A stretch of DNA of 64,000 nt. Source: Rhodocollybia butyracea. Taxonomy: Eukaryota; Basidiomycota; Agaricomycetes; Agaricales; Omphalotaceae. Under the pieces are notes generated by a model. It did not search any database. It was not told where the DNA came from and saw nothing but the letters and a program-made list of their open reading frames with translations. How positions within the stretch are numbered: the first letter of the stretch is position 1; every line of letters starts with the position of its first letter. The DNA is taken from positions 1-64,000 of the forward strand of contig JADNRY010000149.1 of NCBI GenBank assembly GCA_015501585.1. The letters run 5' to 3'. Shown one piece after another: positions 14,313 through 26,580 of the stretch. The translations under genes were made by a program, and so were the position numbers.

Positions 14313-14889
14313 GTCCAACATCATTTGCTGAAGAAAACATCCAGGAGTTTGATATGCGCGACCGCTATAACAGTAGCACAACAGACAGCGACTATCGAGA
14401 CAGCTCAGAAAATGAGGCGGCACATGATGCATTCTACCACTTAACCCATGGCGGCAAACAAGACCCTCAAGCTTACGATTATGACCCTGCCAATAGGCTC
14501 AGTTTGGACAGCTATGAACTTTTGGCTCCAGGTGAGTGGTTCATGTATGCTTTGTTTCTTAGATATTGACTTGTGTCTTAGATTTCTGTGCGCCGTTGAC
14601 TCTCAGAAGGCCAACACCTGTCAAATCTGAAAACTTGCATGCGCCACTGACCAAGCCAACATCTGTTAGATCTGACAGTTCTCAAGACAGAGACCTTCTG
14701 AAAACACCGGAACGTCTGGCGCTCGAGGTCCGGCACTTGGAAGCTCGTGTTTGGGTACTGCAGAGGCAAGTCCAGACATATAAGGACCTCTTTGATTGTC
14801 TTGGTTATATTTGCTCTGGTGTAGGTGATGAGCAAGTGATGAGAGTTTCGAGGCAGGAGAGGTTTTACACGGTCTTAACTTACATATAA
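14313..14889 (+). CDS. Small hypothetical protein with C-terminal coiled coil
   Basis: Two exons are visible. The first (about 14313-14530) begins after an acceptor TTTTATAG and reads SPTSFAEENIQEFDMRD and further acidic, Ser-rich sequence. An intron with donor GTGAGT and acceptor TCTTAG follows, and the second exon (14582-14889) keeps the frame and ends in TAA. The protein is hydrophilic, carries two similar short segments (PTPVKSENL and PTSVRSDSS, each after a similar lead) and has a heptad-like stretch (LALEVRHLEARVWVLQRQV) that could form a coiled coil. The upstream exon with the start codon was not resolved. No family is recognised. It may be another accessory gene of the transposon next door. 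Confidence 0.45.
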
Positions 14890-16394
14890 ACCAAGCGGAC
14901 TGGGAAACACAGTAATAGTAAACTACACTGTATCTATGAAATTACTATGCTGCTACGTTTACGTTGGTGTACACCTTGCGCTTGGATGTCTTGCAATGAA
15001 TATATTGTGAGTTGCAGCGGTACTTGTATATTGAGCTATGTATACTGCATAGCAAGGCGAGAATGCTCTATAGATCTACGCTGAAAAGTGAGAGTACTAT
15101 ATTGACTATGGAACACTATGGAGGCTAGCATGAAGCACTGTTGGCTATTGTGACTTTATATCTGAAGCATGCGCCACCATAGTTTTTTCAGTGTTTCCTG
15201 ATGCAGTTGCTAGACCTTTCAGGCGGCAGGATTTAGCTTACCTGGCAGGCCCTCTCTTGAATCATTGGTCCTCTTTGGGTCCTCTACCAAAGCCTGTCCC
15301 AATCTTGGTCCCAAATCTAATACTTATATTGAGCTTGAAAAATAGTACTATACTTCTCCGTTGTGTTCTTCCTATGAGGGCTTCTCCACCTCATCATCTG
15401 GGTCAAAGTCGCTGCTCCCTCCCTTGGCTGCTCCAGTGACCCAAAAAAATGTAACTGATCATGCTTGCATCAATGTACATGCTCCACCTACGGGCCTCCG
15501 GTGTCCTCTTATTGTAAAATTGTCTAGATTTTATACTGATTTAAATAACACAGGGTTTAATTCACTGAGCTCACCCACTCTGCATCACATGGAGCCATAG
15601 GTTCACTATGCAAAACATATTTTAATAACTAGCTGTGCCTGTCTTCATGTTGTATTTCTGTTAGGAATACAGTGAGTGTCCAATCAGGCGGTCAGTCCTG
15701 GGATCCAACACAATAGTGTGTGCGGTTGAACAAGGTATTAGATACCTCGCAAACGCATGAGTACTACGGTACTACATGCAAGCTTATATACCTAGTCTAC
15801 TGTATATAGAACCTTCGGGAATCTACTGGACCGGAGCATCACTAATATGATTACTAATCATGTACGGAGTTGTATACTTCCGATATTACAACACTTCAAT
15901 GGTGCTGTGTTTGTCTGTTGTCCTTGCAGTGCAAGTCATTTATCTTTACAAGGTGATCCTGGTATTTCCATCTCTCTCTTGAAGGTGTATTTGTGGGCAA
16001 CTACTCGATCCAGTGCTGTCTCCCCTTCTATTCCGAATTTGCAAGAGTTATATTGGTTCTTGATTGAAACCCCTGATACAATCTCTTTTTCCGAAATTAG
16101 GTGTATCCGTTTTTCCGCATGTGTATAATGGCAGTGTTCTATCTGTTCAATCTCACTACAAATTCATTGCTATCTGATGTTCATGATCGGCTAGAATTGT
16201 GATTTTAGCTACCGAGAACTGTCATCTCCCTACTTATAAGCCTCATCCGAATCTGGGAACAACGGGTCCATCACTTTTTTCCTATCCCCAGTCGTGCTTG
16301 GACTCAGAATTACCGCACTCCAAACTGTATTTGGCTTTTCACTTTACAAACTTTAACTAGTATCGACTCATACTGACCGGAACATTCTTCCAGA
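14890..16394. other. Gene-poor stretch with possible LTR remnant
   Basis: AT-rich. Around 15190-15440 a patch encodes Pro/Leu-rich frames without family match. TGTTAGGAATACAG at 15658 could start a solo LTR, but no end or target duplication was found. Nothing else is supported. Confidence 0.35.
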
Positions 16395-17872
16395 ATGCTA
16401 TCCTCTTTGGAATCAACCCAGACTCAACGTAGGATCATCATAGACCCATCGCGAAAACTCTTAGCCTTGACGTAAGTACAACATATCTTCATGAGAATCC
16501 AAGCCATCGATGATCTGACAAACAATTTTACTTCAGTGATGTTCCAGTGGTATGTTCATTGTGTGGTGATTAAAGAATGCATGTGGCTGATTTTAGGTTG
16601 GGACGACTGATATAGTTCATCGGGTACATGCTAAGCTACCTTCTGCAAGGGATTTTGTTTGTCCAGATGTGTATGTGCAATCTACGCCTTTCGTACTTCC
16701 TACCTGCCATTTACTCTTTGCCCAGTTCTCTACTGCTTGGCATTCCGCCGAACAGATCCTAGATATCTGCGAGTCACAGGTACTACCTATCTCTGTTCTG
16801 TAATTACTCCAAGTCATTGACTGAGTATTTTACGACAGTACTCTTGATCTTCATTGTGGAACTTGCATCCACTGTGGTTGCAACTGTAGCTATCTTACAG
16901 AGTATTCTTTTTGAAGGCCAGCTCTCCGCATCCTTAACTGTGTCTGCACGCACTTTTTCATGCATTTCTGTCCTTTCTGGGCTTGGTATGCTCTATCACA
17001 AGCGTAACAACTTGGCACTTCATTAAGGTTATCTAGCTGCTACCATGGTCCAAGGCTCTTACGCCTGGCGTATTCACGTCCTCGGTGGAAGTTGGAAGGT
17101 GACTGTGCCGATCATGGTACTGTCTATCATTCAGTGTGTGATGGTGTCGTATTGGGGATCAGTAGTATGTACTTTCTCATTGCTATGTGCCCAGGGCCCA
17201 TTATGACTTAATGTTAGAGTGGAGAAGCCGATTTCCTTCAATCAACTGCGATGCAGTCGGGCATTTTACTAAGTCTAGTAATATTTCCCGTGAGGGTTAA
17301 CCTGTTCATGATTACGCTTTTCACATACGAGTGTCAATAGACATGGCTGGTGAGCAGCGCACTGTGCGATATAACCATCACAGTAGTTTTATTCCGCTTG
17401 GTACGATCCCATGATTATTTCTTCAACATTATGGAAGAATGATCCTTACCACCTTATCTTATCTTAGCGCAAACGGATACGGAGGACTCAAAGCCAACCG
17501 TTGATAGCAAGGGTCAAGAGGGCCATGACCATCGCTATTGACACTGGAGTCCTAACCGTACTCGGTGCATCCATTCAATTGCTTCTCTATCTGAGCTTGC
17601 CTGGCATAGCCCTGTGGCACTTGGCAATGTAAGTCTCAATCTCCATTAAATTTAGCTGCCATTGGACTAAGAACTACAGATTTTTCCCTCTCCCGAAGCT
17701 GTCAGTAGCTACTCAGTTTTCTCTTTCCATACAACATATTAACTGCCTTCAAAGTTATTCTAATAGCCTTATGGCTACTCTTAACGCCAGGATAATCGTC
17801 AAGGCAGGAAGATTTTCAAACAATACTGCTGAGGTAGCGGAAAAGCTGGAGGGGCATTTGGAGACTGCATAG
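16395..17872 (+). CDS. DUF6534-type seven-helix membrane protein
   Basis: A reconstruction with eleven exons closes in frame at 304 aa: 16395-16471, 16537-16549, 16616-16670, 16726-16779, 16839-16985, 17028-17164, 17218-17289, 17341-17400, 17468-17628, 17680-17700 and 17755-17872. The second exon is only 13 nt. Hydrophobic segments follow each other as in the family: VFIGYMLSYLLQGILFVQM, LLIFIVELASTVVATVAIL, a segment with GYLAATMVQGSYAWRI, VPIMVLSIIQCVMVSYW, TWLVSSALCDITITVVLF, IAIDTGVLTVLGASIQLLLYL and the closing KLYSNSLMATLNAR. The YSNSLMATLNAR-type ending and the WLVSSALCD helix are the hallmarks that I rely on. These proteins are multicopy in Agaricomycetes and their function is unknown. 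It sits between transposons but all splice sites are GT-AG and it appears intact. Confidence 0.78.
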
Positions 17873-18533
17873 ACAGGGCCTAATAAACCCTGCGGGAATG
17901 GCACTGACGCCGTCCGGGGAAAGTTTAAATTGAAGAGGATCAAATGGAGAAGTGAGAAGTTATTGATAAGCCTACTCTTCTAGTCATTAGGCTGAGATTG
18001 TCAACCGCCGTCCAGAAGGGCTTATGGACTCGAAGTAAGTACTGGGTAGATAAGATTGGGCTCTTTTGTTAATCATTCATCCATTGGAGTCTTTCAAGAG
18101 TCTTTAGTATTTACCCCCAAAAATCACATACAATCGCTGGTTCGCTGAGCCTCTGCACACGGTACCAGCCCGTCAAGGTAGTTCAGGGGGATTCTTTATT
18201 CATCTTTTCTTCGGTTATGCTAGAAATAGACTCGTACCTCAGTTGAACTGGACGCGGAAATTTTTCCGATGCTGAGCAACGGTAAAATGCAGTAATTATC
18301 GAATAAGCGCGCGCCAAAACTTCGTCTTTGGCGGTTGACACGTGACGGTGGATTTCTTCATCGCATCATCATTCAATCTCATCTCTCACTCTCTTTCCCG
18401 ATATCCTCGCCGCTCTCCTCTTCCTACAGCACTTTGCGCATGCTAACCTGCCTAAATAGGATCAGTACACTGCCGAATCAGAAAAAAAAGCTATCTCATC
18501 TTCGCTCGTCCAAATCCAAGAATGGCATCACTA
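17873..18533. other. Intergenic, no gene seen
   Basis: Contains a pyrimidine-rich tract (18355-18440) but no supported gene. The open frame 18335-18631 runs into the inverted repeat of the next element and is judged non-coding. Confidence 0.5.
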
Positions 18534-18641
18534 TGGAAAGCAAGAAGGGCCTGCCACGTCGGATCATCATTTTTGACGTAGCCGAACTGATGGTGCCAAA
18601 TCGGGACATGGACCTCGGGCACTCATTGTAATTATGTAAAT
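18534..18641 (+). repeat. Left inverted repeat of TA-flanked element
   Basis: Contains GGGCCTGCCACGTCGG and GACGTAGCCGAACTGATGG. The reverse complement lies at 20631-20738. Confidence 0.8.
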
Positions 18642-20630
18642 CTAATCCTACTTATTTATCGCCGCCGTTTACAAATATCTTCCCGTTACTCTCTTCGTTG
18701 AATGCCCTAAGTTAAGAATACAAGGCTAAAATACAAGGCTAAGTGCCCTGTGTATGCTGGAACAGATAGAACGTGTCGCGTCCACCTGTCCATCACTGGA
18801 GCCAGGCCACGTGATGGAAAGTACACTAGATTAGCCTGTACATAGCATAGTAGCTTAACCTAATACTACCAGCTTTACCGCTAGCCAGCGAGCCTTGGGC
18901 ATACTGGCAGTGGACCCCTTCCTCTCTAATACTTACCCATGACTATTCAATACCGTCGGAAACAATAATCAAAGCACTACCCATATACTTAGTACTGTTT
19001 CCGAGTCTTCCAATTAGTACTCTCAGCAGAGCTACATGATACAAAATGCAAGGCCAGCTTCAAAAAAATCACAGCCTGATGAACCGGATCCTGAAATGTG
19101 ATGAGTTTAACTAATATGCCCACTAAATCTGAAGTCATAATTGCCTGCAGGTCCAGTAATAGAAACTTGTGCTCAAAGTTAATTGTAGTCCAGCCATGAT
19201 CCTTGCCATGATCTCCAGTACTTGTGTCACTATTTTAAACTAAACTGAAAAATCTGTGCAGATCTCACTTCTCTTCTAGCTCTCAAACAAACATCTCCAT
19301 ATTCTGTAGTCATTCTTCTCCCTTGTGAAACTAGTTAACTCGCTATCCCCGACTCCAGTGACACATTGAGTGAAACAACTGCCAGGGTGCAAAGCCAAAT
19401 CTACTCTATATTAAGTACAATGACTCGGTAAAGTAATTTAGCGAATGATAAAGGAAAAATACTTATTTAGTACCGACGGAATACGGATAGAGAAAGGGAG
19501 AAACATTGCCCATGCGTGAATGTGATAGCGGGAGCCAAACTCCCCTGACACAGACCATACAGATAGTCGACATCCCTGTAGGCTGTCATGAGCACAGTAC
19601 CTTTTATCAGCCAGTCAGTGACAGAACAGCTGGTAAATACTTTGCTGTGGTCATGGCAAGTGTGATTTGCCAGACTACATAGACAGTTGTGCATGTAGTT
19701 GGCATGTAGCATGACTTGTAAGTAAGTACTATGGATTTACAGACTTACTAAATAGGTAAGTAATAGTTACTTATTTCGATAAATCATTTATTCATTTTAA
19801 ACTTCTTACTTGTATTTAAAGGACTAATTACTTAAAACGAGTCCTTGGACTCTTTCATCACCTTCTAATAAGCCTTATCATCTCTCTAGTACTTGCGCAC
19901 TTGTTGGTACTTGTAATCCCATAAGATCTCACTAGAAGACCTATTCTCACTTAGAATACTTCGGCCTTGCTTTGAAACTTTCCCACCTTGAATAGATTGG
20001 ACTTGGTTCAAGTGTATACATGAGCTGGCTCAAACTAGTGGATGCTGACCTTCCCTCGAAAATTGAAGGTCAGAGTGGCTAGTCTAGACTGGCCCTCCTA
20101 CACGGGAGGCGCAAGCCACAGGAGGAGGGGCCGCCCACTTTCCCAGTCCAGCACCTCTACTACCTCCGAGTCGGTCCTCACCAGTGTCCCAACGGTGTCA
20201 CATTGGGTCTCACTTATACGCTTGCTGCTGTGCAGTGATATCACCCCCCTGGTCTTCAACCATCCCCGGCAAAAATGCTGGGTCTTCACGGCGGCCCCGT
20301 CTTGGGCCCGTCACTTCACTATTTGAAACTCTTCAGTTTCTGTTAACCAATAGTTAGCTTACTTATCACACATTTACCAACACGAGTTGTTGTACAGTTG
20401 TGTACACTGAAGTTAGATTACTTTTCAAGTTCACAGCTGTTTCCAAAACTTCCTGGCAGAGCATTGACATAGCAAGTTGTACTTGGATGAACTATAACAG
20501 TCTAACAGATACCCGATGAATGTGAGGCCATAGCATTAGTTATTTAGCATTAACAGTGATAGACTAGCTTAAGGAATTATTGACTTCTTAATTGACGACA
20601 AGAACAGTGCTGATGAATAAATAGCAGTAA

Positions 20631-20738
20631 ATTTACATAATTATTCCAGGTGCCCGAGGTCCGTGTCCCGATTTGGCACCATCAGTTCGGCTACGTCAAA
20701 AACCATGATCCGACGTGGCAGGCCCTTCTTGCTTTCCA
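20631..20738 (-). repeat. Right inverted repeat of TA-flanked element
   Basis: Inverted partner of 18534-18641, with mismatches clustered near the inner end (CACCTGGAATAATT against CACTCATTGTAATT). Confidence 0.8.
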
Positions 20739-20809
20739 TAAAATACCGACTATGTGTTGTACATCAATGTTGCCGCACCTTTCACTGGCCCAGTGAGATC
20801 GATCTAATA

Positions 20810-22815
20810 CTAATGTACTGATGAATATCTATCTCCAGATCGCAAAAGTTGAAACCCTTCATATCCCCTCTCAGCAACACCAGATATAACTTTGATATAG
20901 CTGGTCAGCCCGCCTGAATAGTTTAAAGGCTCTACAACTTTTCCTGAAAAAATGATTATCAGTGGCAGACTGGCTTTTTAGTAGTAAAGCACACCAGGTA
21001 TATTAGAGCCTATATAGGACCATGGTCAGTGTATATTTGAAGGGATTAATAATACTTACCGAAGTACCAGGACGACTTCACTGTTTTCGCGAATGATGAT
21101 CCAAGGTCCATGATAGTCGAACGCCACTCTGCTTCGGCTTTATGTGTCGGATATATAGCTAAGAAATCATTGTACTTCATATATCTAATGCACTCAGCGA
21201 CCCAATCACACTGAACCTCCTGTTATAAACAATTAACCGTCGAGGTTAGCCTGATCGAGAAGATAGTAGAACACACAATCAAACTGGGCCCATTTACATA
21301 CGCTGTCGGGGCTTGAGGGCCATACACGAAGAACATGTTGGGATAATTTGCGCAAGTCATACCAAAGGTTGTGTATACCCCATTAGCCCATTTCTCGGCA
21401 AGGGAGGTTCCATCAACACCCTGGATGCCTAGGTCTGCTAGTCCCCCAGTAAGACTGTCGAACCCCGTTGCCAAAACCAACACATCCAGATCGTGCTCAG
21501 TACCATCGTCAGTCAGGATCCCTTTACTAGTTATTTTCGAGATTCCGCATTCATTGAGATCGACCAGCTTGACATTCTTCTGGTTGAAAACCTCGTAGTA
21601 CGACTGGCTTTGGTATCAGTACAGGCACAAGTTATTGAACAGTGGTTACATGCCTGCTCAAGAGATAAACGTTTGGCGCCTATCGGGTGGATCGGATCGG
21701 GTGGGGCAAGTTTTTCTTGTAGAACTGGATCATGTATTCGTTTCCTGACTCGATCTCTCCAGAAATTATATGTCTCCCGATGGCCATGTTCGGTGGTATT
21801 GAAGTCTTTAAAGTTTGAAACCACAAAGTGGAATCCACCGAGGGCCCACAAATCTTCCCGATGCAGAATACGTTCTTCGATGCTCGTGGAATCAAAAGAC
21901 TTAGGATATCTGTCGAATGAGAAACCAGCTGCCCAAGAAGATCAATATCACGACAAATGCATTACCAGGGAACATACCACCAGTTTGCAAGCGTCGGCGA
22001 AAAATGGTCGGATAGATCAGCTTCTGGTTTTCAATCTCCTTACTATCCAACTGTTTTTGACGCATTGGTAAAGCCATATTCGGTGTGCGTTGGAATACAG
22101 TGAGGTGCGATGCCTGGGGCCCTACTTCTTGTATGACCTGCACTCCACTTGCACCGGTACCTATTACACCTATACGCTTCCCCTTCAACTCCACACCCTC
22201 CTTGGGCCATCTTGCAGTGTGATAGCAGGCACCTCCAAAGGTGTCCAATCCTTCAAACTGCGGCGTATACACTTTAGAGCAGACGCCAACACACAAGACC
22301 AAGAAACGAGGTCGGGCAACTAGCCTTGATTCCGTAGTCACTACCCACCGGCTTTGCTCTTGATCAAAGGACGCAGCCACCACTTTAGTGTTAAAGGATA
22401 TATCCTTCCTCACATTCCACTTCTGATCAATATGATGGAAGTATTCTTGTAATTCCTTCCAGCCTGGATAACGCTCTTTGAACGTCCAGTCGTTCCACAG
22501 CTCTGACATCGAGAGTTGATAGTTGGGAAACTCCGAGTCTACTCTCGCACCCGCTGTGGAGTGATAAATCAAGCTTTTACAGGACAGGCCAGAAGAAAAA
22601 AAAACAGTACGGTAGACATTGTTCCTCCAAGTACCCCCAATATCAGACTGAGCCTCGAAGACTCTGACAGAGTGCCCAAGCTTGCGATGATGGTAGAGCT
22701 GATATATCCCGCTCAGACCAGCGCCAACAATGAGGACGTCTAGTTCACCGGTATCGTTAGGAAGATCAGCCATGTCGGTAACGGTAAGGTCTTGGTGACT
22801 GGATGTGAATGACAA
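20810..22815 (-). CDS. Baeyer-Villiger-type FAD monooxygenase
   Basis: Class B flavoprotein monooxygenase, expected to use FAD and NADPH to insert oxygen next to a ketone or to hydroxylate a substrate; the substrate is unknown. Six exons (22815-21978, 21928-21654, 21603-21277, 21219-21060, 21009-20995, 20943-20810) sum to 582 aa. The FAD Rossmann motif is at about residues 27-45 (VLIVGAGLSG), the BVMO fingerprint reads FGGACYHTARWP, and the second Rossmann motif reads IGVIGTGASG. The ATG step LATGFDSLTGG and the closing block PLNYSGGLTSY with GYEGF are also present. Exon 5 is only 15 nt. The second intron (21653-21604) starts GC: only CAG|GCATGT restores LEQ-SYYEVFNQ in frame. The start at 22815 could instead be the Met at 22773, which is closer to usual length. 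Confidence 0.92.
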
Positions 22816-23905
22816 AGGGGGAAGTTAGCCTCAGCTTTATGAAATGCCTTGTGATAAGCATCCATTCTGTAAGAGCAGAAACTAGTGTCAATTAGTAATA
22901 GGTGTTTCCACGCTGATTCACGGCCCTCCAGAGATATTGCAACGTGATCCCGACGAGGTGCAAGAGACATCATGTGAATACATATCTCCAGTCTGCGGCG
23001 GTAATGAACTAGCCCGATAAACAACCAACTGCTGACCTTCATGCATATACATAATAAAGCGGACAAGAAAAAGCTGAGTGCCGCCATGTATCAGACCTCC
23101 AGGCTCCCACCAAACGCGCGCGTACTTCGCATAGACCATCCATCTTCAGGATGTACTAGTAGAGTGATTATTCTTGTTAATTTGAAACTCGCCACCGTAG
23201 ACATCTTGAGTAACGATTGACTTATACGAATCCTAGCAAAAGAGAAAGTATGCATACATGCCAAGCTCTTCCATACATTTCATGGAGGCAAGGGGGTAAA
23301 TGACTAGTGTAACAAACCGCTTTGTTCTGATACATACAGAGATTTCATTCTTAATTTCTCAGATTCTTCGATTCATCAGGGTACTATATCTCAAACATAA
23401 CCGAGAAATGTGCGACCTATATTAGACGCTTATTCGAACCTTCTGCACTATTAGAATGACTGCGCTTTTGTTTCGCTTTAACATCATTCATCATGGCGCA
23501 TATCCTGCAGCTTACCTTGTGCAATCGCAACAAGCCCCTCCAAATTCGCTGAATTAACCATGAGCTGTTCTACAAATTTTGATGGACGGTTCCTCGAGTT
23601 ACTTGGTAGTCTTTCGTGAGCCTTTGCTCGAGGAGTAGGCGGTGGATAAAATTGATGGAGCCGCTACAAGCACGGTTTTGTCTTTCGCGTTCCTAGATTC
23701 CGCTGACCATGAGCGCACAGAAGATCTGTGAAATGGATCAGCGGGAATATAATGGGACTATTTGAGAATTGATATCCCTCGTGTCTGATGACAACGCCCG
23801 GGTGGTCGAGCACCCCCGATAGCACCCCTTAGGGCGCGACCAATAATATTTCGACTGGAAAAGAGGCCTGGAGCAGACTTTCTTTTTTTGACACTGACTC
23901 AACAT
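22816..23905. other. Intergenic, no gene seen
   Basis: Upstream of the monooxygenase. Open frames on the minus strand (22740-23139) are short and show no family. Nothing further is supported. Confidence 0.5.
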
Positions 23906-23912
23906 GTTTTCT

Positions 23913-24393
23913 TTAGCCTTGATTCTGGATAATCGTGGATGCTGCCGATGATGCTACAGGCGTCGCCGTAATAGAGGCTGTAGGTGTACCCGTTGTGAAA
24001 AACGGGGTTTTCAGCCCTATGTAAGTAGCTGTAGCAGTATTATCGGTCTGGGTTATTGTCGTGAAAGATAGGACATGCAGTGGATCGTATCCTTGGGATT
24101 GCACACAAATGTTACTCGAGCTGCCCTCGTACTTATGTGCAGTAGGTATTTTCGGTAGATTCCACTAAATCATATTCCGTGATGCCCTGTATCGAAGAAG
24201 CTACAGCATTGGTAGTTGATACTTGCCTGACGGGAGGTGGAGCACGTACCGCTACTAGTTGTTTGCGGAATGAGGGTAGATACGCTACTGGAAGTTGTCG
24301 AGAAGTACCCTCCTTTTCCAAGTACGTCGTGGTGCTTCTGTCATTCTGAGTTGCTTGTGTTGTACTCATCGTTAAGTCACTCGATAATGTCAT
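23913..24393 (-). pseudogene. Possible Ser/Thr-rich surface-protein remnant
   Basis: Two minus-strand blocks encode Ser/Thr-rich sequence (TTTYLEKEGTS in the first; SFTTITQTDNTATATY and TPTASITATPVASSAAST in the second, ending in a stop). The frames do not join with clear splice sites, and no signal peptide is seen at the proposed start. It could be a decayed secreted or cell-wall protein gene. Low certainty. Confidence 0.25.
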
Positions 24394-25426
24394 TTCTGAT
24401 TCTGTTTAGGCTGATAGCCAGAGCTCGGAGCAAAACAGCATCAGCCTAAGGGCTTAGATCTTAGGGCTTAGGATTAGCAGAAAGCGTAGACCTGATGAAG
24501 TCGGGACAAAGGAAGGGATTATGTTGAAGGATGCCCGCAACATTGAAGATAGCGAGCCATCGTGAACTCATGAATTCGATCATGCACCGCGAAACACATC
24601 TTGTATAATAATGTTAGCAGTCTTGAAAGGCGAGAATATAATTAACAGGTTTGAACTTTCGAGGCGGTCGTCATTTGATGCGAGTTGGTTGGCCAAAAGA
24701 GCTCGAGCCAACAAAGTTCTGCAGATATACTTGTCGGAGCTTGCAGATGCTTGCCAAGAATACAGAGGCGAACGGGTCAATACTGGCCGATACAGGCTGT
24801 AGCACTAAGTATTGAGAGCTTTGATCTTCATATGCCATCAGCATTATTATAGTTGAACTAGTTGTTGAATGACGGTTGCCTAGGATTCAGATACCGTTTA
24901 GTCAGAATCAAGTCGTCCGCGAACATTGTTTGTACTGTAGTGCCGTTAGCGTGAGCAAGAGTCAGACGTCAGACGTTCGAGCTGCAAGCTCTTTGAGAGA
25001 TGACGGTGAGAGTAAAGGCAAAAGTGAGATAACTTTCAATAACTTTCGTTCATAACCACTACTTCTCACCAAACACCAAATTCCCCAAATACTCCTCGCG
25101 ATGGATGCACATGCAGCGTATCATCATGATATTGTGATTTGATGGCTGAAACGCTTTTCAGATCTTGGACCATGCCGAGTAATTTACTTCGCTTCCTCTT
25201 CGTACCAGCGGCGTAACTACAAAAGGCTCCAATGAATTTGAACGTTTCTACATTCCTTCCTTCCTTCCTTCATCTTTCTTCTTACGCTTTCGACCGAGTC
25301 CCTTTGTTCCAGCTTGAAGCTAGACACACATTCTTTCAAGGATCATTGTTCATACCGCTCTCTCTAGAATCACGTCAATTTGGATTAAATCGAGTTTAAT
25401 CGCCCCCACCAATAACGTTAACAACG
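24394..25426. other. Intergenic and promoter of the secreted-repeat gene
   Basis: No gene seen. Near the right end are a TTCC microsatellite (about 25251-25270), pyrimidine tracts and an AT-rich imperfect palindrome around 25383-25401 (ATTAAATCGAGTTTAAT), 26 bp before the next start codon. Confidence 0.45.
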
Positions 25427-26580
25427 ATGAAGTTCACAACTGCCCTCTTCGGTGCTGGTGCTTTTGTTTTATCTGTTTCGTCGGTGCCTGTTCGACGTGA
25501 CGTCCCCGCAAATCTTATCCCCTCGTTCGGAGTAACAGCTGGTGCAAACCCTGACGGTACAGGTAAAGATGGAATACTTTGTCTGTATACCAGATACTAA
25601 AATCGAACCAGGAAATTGCGATGGAATCAACGGCCCAAATGGTCAACCCATCTTGATTCCTTGTTCTTGCCCTCCTGATCTTGCCACTTTCACCGCGGTA
25701 ACTATAATGCTATACACTTCCGGGAGTTTACAATTTGAACTTTGAATTCAGGATCTTAACGCTAACGTTGCCGCTGGACACGCTACGAATAACCCCAGTA
25801 TTGCACTGTCTTTCCCGACTGACAGTTCGCAAGCCTCTGCCTCAGCAAGGATAGAAGCAGCCATTGTAACGCTTCAGAATCTGAACGGACCTGGTGTGGG
25901 TTGCCCTGCTGCTTCTACGACGTTTGTCGCCCAACAGGCCGCTATTCAAGCTGGAACTGCTCCTCCTGCGCCTGCACCTGCCTCACCTGCGGCTGCTCCT
26001 GCTGCACCTGCCCCTGCTCCAGCTGCCCCTGCCCCTGCTGGTGGTGTAGATGCTTCATTGGTCCCACAGTTTGGCGTTACCGCTGGACAAAGCCCAGATG
26101 GTAAACATCGTTCTTCCTTGAATGGCAATCCGTACTTATCTTTTTTCAGGGACCGGCAACTGCATTGGTATAGTCCCATACGTAGAAAATCTTATAGTCC
26201 TCTAATTAGTTTCAATAGGAATCAACAACATCAAAATTCCCTGTTCCTGCCCTCCCGACCGCAACACATTCATTGCTGTTGGTATTACTCCTGCTTCTTC
26301 CTACATTCTCTGATATTTTTTCTTAAAAGGACTTGAACGCCAACGTTGCCGCTGGACACGCTACTAATAACCCCAGTATTGCAGTGTCTTTCCCTACTGG
26401 TAGCGACAATGCATCCGCTGCCCAGCGAATAGAGGCGGCCATAGTCACACTCCAGAACTTGAACGGACCCGGTGTGGGTTGTCCCGCTGCATCGACAACA
26501 TTCTCCGTATGTGACTTCTATCTGATTGTCCTTCGTAACTAAATTTTCGAAATCAGGCTCAATTGGCCGCAGTCCAATAA
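25427..26580 (+). CDS. Secreted protein with two homologous repeat units
   Basis: Seven exons (25427-25562, 25612-25697, 25752-26100, 26150-26167, 26219-26277, 26330-26506, 26557-26580) give 282 aa. The first 20 or so residues (MKFTTALFGAGAFVLSVSSV) are a clear signal peptide, followed by a basic VRRDV site. Two units of about 90 residues each contain, in order, PxFGVTAGxxPDGTGNC, IPCSCPPD, DLNANVAAGHATNNPSIA, SFPT, RIEAAIVTLQNLNGPGVGCPAASTTF. They are joined by a low-complexity Ala/Pro linker (about residues 150-180). Introns interrupt the two units at nearly the same places, so the duplication was genomic. Each unit has four conserved Cys and probably forms disulfides. I know similar predicted secreted proteins from Agaricomycetes but no function. 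One donor (GCT|GTTGGT) is weak. Confidence 0.82.

Larger units (their letters stand above)
18534..20738. mobile_element. TA-flanked element with about 105-bp terminal inverted repeats
   Basis: Positions 18534-18641 and 20631-20738 are inverted copies with only a handful of mismatches. The ends read TGGAAAGCAAGAAGG and its inverse CCTTCTTGCTTTCCA, each bordered by TA (18532-18533 and 20739-20740). Known: Tc1/mariner elements duplicate TA on insertion. The 2.0-kb interior has no transposase that I can recognise, so it would be a non-autonomous or decayed member. A chance TA at both sides cannot be excluded without an empty site. Confidence 0.65.

Noticed and set aside
15658..16140. Possible solo LTR starting TGTTAGGAATACAG
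   Set aside because: No matching CA end or flanking target duplication could be found by eye, so it is only mentioned, not called.
16590..17345. In-frame stops in the DUF6534 gene, first read as pseudogene evidence
   Set aside because: Both stops lie at acceptor sites (ATATAG and CAATAG) and fall inside introns once the exons are joined; the total closes at 304 codons.
18335..18631. A 98-codon plus-strand frame
   Set aside because: Its second half is the terminal inverted repeat of the 18534-20738 element, so its openness is incidental.
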